NCBI GenBank assembly: GCA_036625675.1
Contig: JAZKTH010000141.1
Location: forward strand, 1-6,301
Origin: Halalkaliarchaeum sp036625675
Lineage (GTDB): Archaea; Halobacteriota; Halobacteria; Halobacteriales; Haloferacaceae
DNA length: 6,301 nt
Direction of reading: 5' to 3'
The notes under the pieces are model-generated. The model was not told the origin of the DNA, made no database searches, and saw only the letters and a list, made by a program, of their open reading frames with translations. The position numbers and the translations under genes were made by a program. Each line of letters begins with the position of its first letter. Positions within the stretch are counted from its first letter, which is position 1. Below, in pieces: positions 4,447 to 6,301 of this stretch.

Positions 4447-6301
4447 ATGGATCAAACGATGACTGCCGAGGACGCCGACGGCCCCGATGCGGGGGAATCG
4501 ACGGGGGAAGAGGGGGTCGAGTCCTCGCCTTCCGCGGAGGAACCTGCCTCCGCGGAGCCGCCGGAATCCGGGCGAGATCTCCCCGAACCTGCGGACAGCG
4601 ACCGGGAGCTCGAACGGGAGTCCGCCGAGTCCGAGGGCGGGGAGCTCGAACGGAAAACCGGAGAGTCCGGCCCGGCGTCGAGCGAGGGGAGTTCCGCCTC
4701 CGAGGAGACACCGGAACTGGACGGGGAGACCGAACCGGCGCCCGACGAGGGCGACCGCCCCGAACCCGGACCCGGGGACCGGGCGGACGACGCACCCGAG
4801 CAAGGCGAGGACAGGGAATCCGACGACGCGGCGGGAGCCGAATCGGTTGCGACCACCGCGGTCGTGGGCGAGTACACCTGGGACGACTTCCTGCGCGAGC
4901 ACGGACACGAGGAGGCTGCGGAGCGGCTGTATGCGCGATTCGACACCGCCCCCGGCAGCGAGCGCTGGGGCGACGGCGAGGTCGACCGGACCCTCACCGA
5001 GGAGGACTGGGAGCGGGCGGGCGTCGATCCCGCCGAGTTTCTGGGCTTTCACCCCACCGAACTCCCGTGGCGACTCGGGGCGGCGGGCGCCGTCGGGACG
5101 CGGCTCCGGGAGATGGCCGCCGAGATCCACGACCTGTCGAAGACGCCGCCGATAAAGGGGTACTACACCTGGGAAGACTACAAGAAGGAGTTCTTCTACG
5201 ACGAGGACGGGAACCCCCCGGTCGACGAGGAGGGGGAGCCGCTGGAGTTCGACCGCGGCGAGGCACTCGGGTTCGATCCGGACGCCATCGAGAACGTTCT
5301 CTCGGCGGGGGAGGAAACCGCCGAACGGATGCTTGACCTCGAGGACGAACGGACGGTCGACGTCCAGGAGGACCTCGACGAAGGGGAGTTCTTCACCACC
5401 GTCGAGGGGAACACCACGCTCGTCAACCGGTACGACCTGGAGAAGGCGGTCCCGATCGAGAAGAAGTCCCACTTTCGGGAGATCGAGCGTTACTGGGTGA
5501 ACAAGCCGTACTCCTTTGTGATCATCTTCCACTCCCGCAAGGAGAACGAGAAGAAGTACTACGCCGTCCAGCCCCACATGAACGACATCGAGTCCCGGAT
5601 CCAGTCGTACCTGACGGACAAGATCCGGACCTCGATCAAGTACTCCGACGAGAACGTCGCCGGCGCGGGGGAGGACGAACGCCGGGAGGTGATCAAAAGC
5701 GAGGCGTACCAGCTCCTCGACCGGTACGACCTCTACGAACGGGAGGACGAGCCCCTCGCGAACAGGATACAGGGCGCACTGGGGCTCGAACACGAGGGCT
5801 GGATCGGTAACCTTCTGGATTCGATGGGGTACGAGGAGCCGTCCGTGGACACGGAACACCTGGCAGGGCTCAGCGCACGCCCCGAACGGGCGGTCATCGA
5901 GGACGATCCGGACACCCTGACGGAATACCAGGTCGAAAAGCTGCTGTATTATCTCGTTCGCGACTTCATCGGCTACGAGCGGATCGACCCGATCAAACAC
6001 GACATCAACGTCGAGGACATCTCCTGTGACGGGTACAACTCGCCGGTGTTCGTCTATCACAGCGACTACGAGCAGATCATCACGAACGTCTACCACGGCG
6101 AGGGGGAGCTGGACGACTTCGTGGTCAAACTCGCACAGCGGTCGGGGAAAGGTATCTCGAAGCGTTCCCCGCAGGTCGACGCGACCCTGCCGGACGGCTC
6201 TCGGGCACAGCTCACCCTCGGGAAGGAAGTCTCGGATCACGGGACGAACTACACCATCCGCCAGTTCAAGGACGTCCCGTTCACGCCGATCGACCTGATC
6301 A
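4447..6301 (+). CDS. Archaeal type II/IV secretion ATPase, VirB11/ArlI/PilB-like, N-terminal part (runs off window)
   Basis: An unbroken frame of 618 codons that reaches the window edge with no stop. It is the start of an archaeal ATPase of the family that powers pilus or archaellum assembly and secretion at the membrane. The conserved N-domain lies at about residues 500-618: VEDISCDG (522-529), LAQRSGKGIS (562-571), DATLPDGSRAQLTLG (578-592) and TPIDLI (613-618). Walker A and the catalytic core must lie beyond the window. ArlI proteins place this N-domain much nearer the start, so this protein has an extension of roughly 400 residues. Residues 1-139 are acidic, rich in E, S, P and G, and probably disordered. 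Residues about 140-300 contain a repeated YTW(D/E)D and LGFxP module. The start is uncertain: in-frame ATGs lie at 4411, 4447 and 4459. I chose 4447 as a compromise. Which pilus system it serves cannot be told from this window. Confidence 0.85.
   Translation, partial: MDQTMTAEDADGPDAGESTGEEGVESSPSAEEPASAEPPESGRDLPEPADSDRELERESAESEGGELERKTGESGPASSEGSSASEETPELDGETEPAPDEGDRPEPGPGDRADDAPEQGEDRESDDAAGAESVATTAVVGEYTWDDFLREHGHEEAAERLYARFDTAPGSERWGDGEVDRTLTEEDWERAGVDPAEFLGFHPTELPWRLGAAGAVGTRLREMAAEIHDLSKTPPIKGYYTWEDYKKEFFYDEDGNPPVDEEGEPLEFDRGEALGFDPDAIENVLSAGEETAERMLDLEDERTVDVQEDLDEGEFFTTVEGNTTLVNRYDLEKAVPIEKKSHFREIERYWVNKPYSFVIIFHSRKENEKKYYAVQPHMNDIESRIQSYLTDKIRTSIKYSDENVAGAGEDERREVIKSEAYQLLDRYDLYEREDEPLANRIQGALGLEHEGWIGNLLDSMGYEEPSVDTEHLAGLSARPERAVIEDDPDTLTEYQVEKLLYYLVRDFIGYERIDPIKHDINVEDISCDGYNSPVFVYHSDYEQIITNVYHGEGELDDFVVKLAQRSGKGISKRSPQVDATLPDGSRAQLTLGKEVSDHGTNYTIRQFKDVPFTPIDLI
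4604..4653 (+). repeat. 14-bp direct repeat in the disordered ATPase N-terminus
   Basis: GGGAGCTCGAACGG occurs at 4604-4617 and again at 4640-4653, exactly 36 bases (12 codons) apart, encoding ELER twice with similar flanks (RELERESAES and GELERKTGES). This points to a small in-frame duplication within the low-complexity region. Confidence 0.65.

Noticed and set aside
4375..6240. A 621-codon minus-strand open frame
   Set aside because: It lies opposite the ATPase gene. The plus frame has recognisable ATPase motifs and halophile acidic composition, while the minus product is full of valine, leucine, arginine and proline with no family resemblance. Such antisense frames are common in GC-rich DNA.
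1..6301. CRISPR arrays, insertion sequences, tRNA or rRNA genes
   Set aside because: I saw no regularly spaced repeats, transposase-like frames, terminal inverted repeats with target duplications, or tRNA-like cloverleaf with the TTCRA arm.

Overview
The window comes from a halophilic archaeon. The DNA is GC-rich, the predicted proteins are very acidic, promoters look like haloarchaeal T-rich TATA boxes with short or absent leaders, and the core is an archaeal-type L1-L10-L12 ribosomal stalk operon. I cannot name the genus. All confidently called genes lie on the + strand.

Layout. Positions 1-193 form a control region with nested, nearly concentric inverted repeats; a minus-strand gene may start at 46 and leave the window on the left. 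Positions 194-781 encode a small protein with an N-terminal beta-type domain and two C-terminal membrane segments, resembling a haloarchaeal domain-of-unknown-function family (probably DUF7524). Positions 782-957 hold the rpl1 promoter and a roughly 64-nt leader able to form competing hairpins, the likely L1 autoregulatory site. Positions 958-2975 are rpl1-rpl10-rpl12: rpl1 and rpl10 overlap by 4 nt, and rpl10 and rpl12 are 15 nt apart. The products build the ribosomal L1 stalk and the L10/L12 (P0/P1) stalk that recruits translation factors. A single T-run at 2996-3000 could both end this operon and serve as the TATA box of the next gene.

Positions 3030-4268 encode a TctA-type membrane permease with visible internal two-fold repetition and no TctB or TctC partner in view. 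Positions 4269-4446 are a comparatively AT-rich gap with a hairpin, T-runs and several possible promoters. From 4447 to the right edge runs the first 618 codons of a large archaeal secretion/pilus ATPase (VirB11/ArlI/PilB-like). The window stops before its Walker A motif. It has a long disordered acidic N-terminus and what looks like a duplicated module before the conserved ATPase N-domain.

The ribosomal genes work together. The permease and ATPase seem to be independent neighbours. I see no mobile element, CRISPR array, tRNA or rRNA. The best candidates for something under-described are the switch-like rpl1 leader, the concentric inverted repeats at the left edge, and the repeated module in the ATPase extension.
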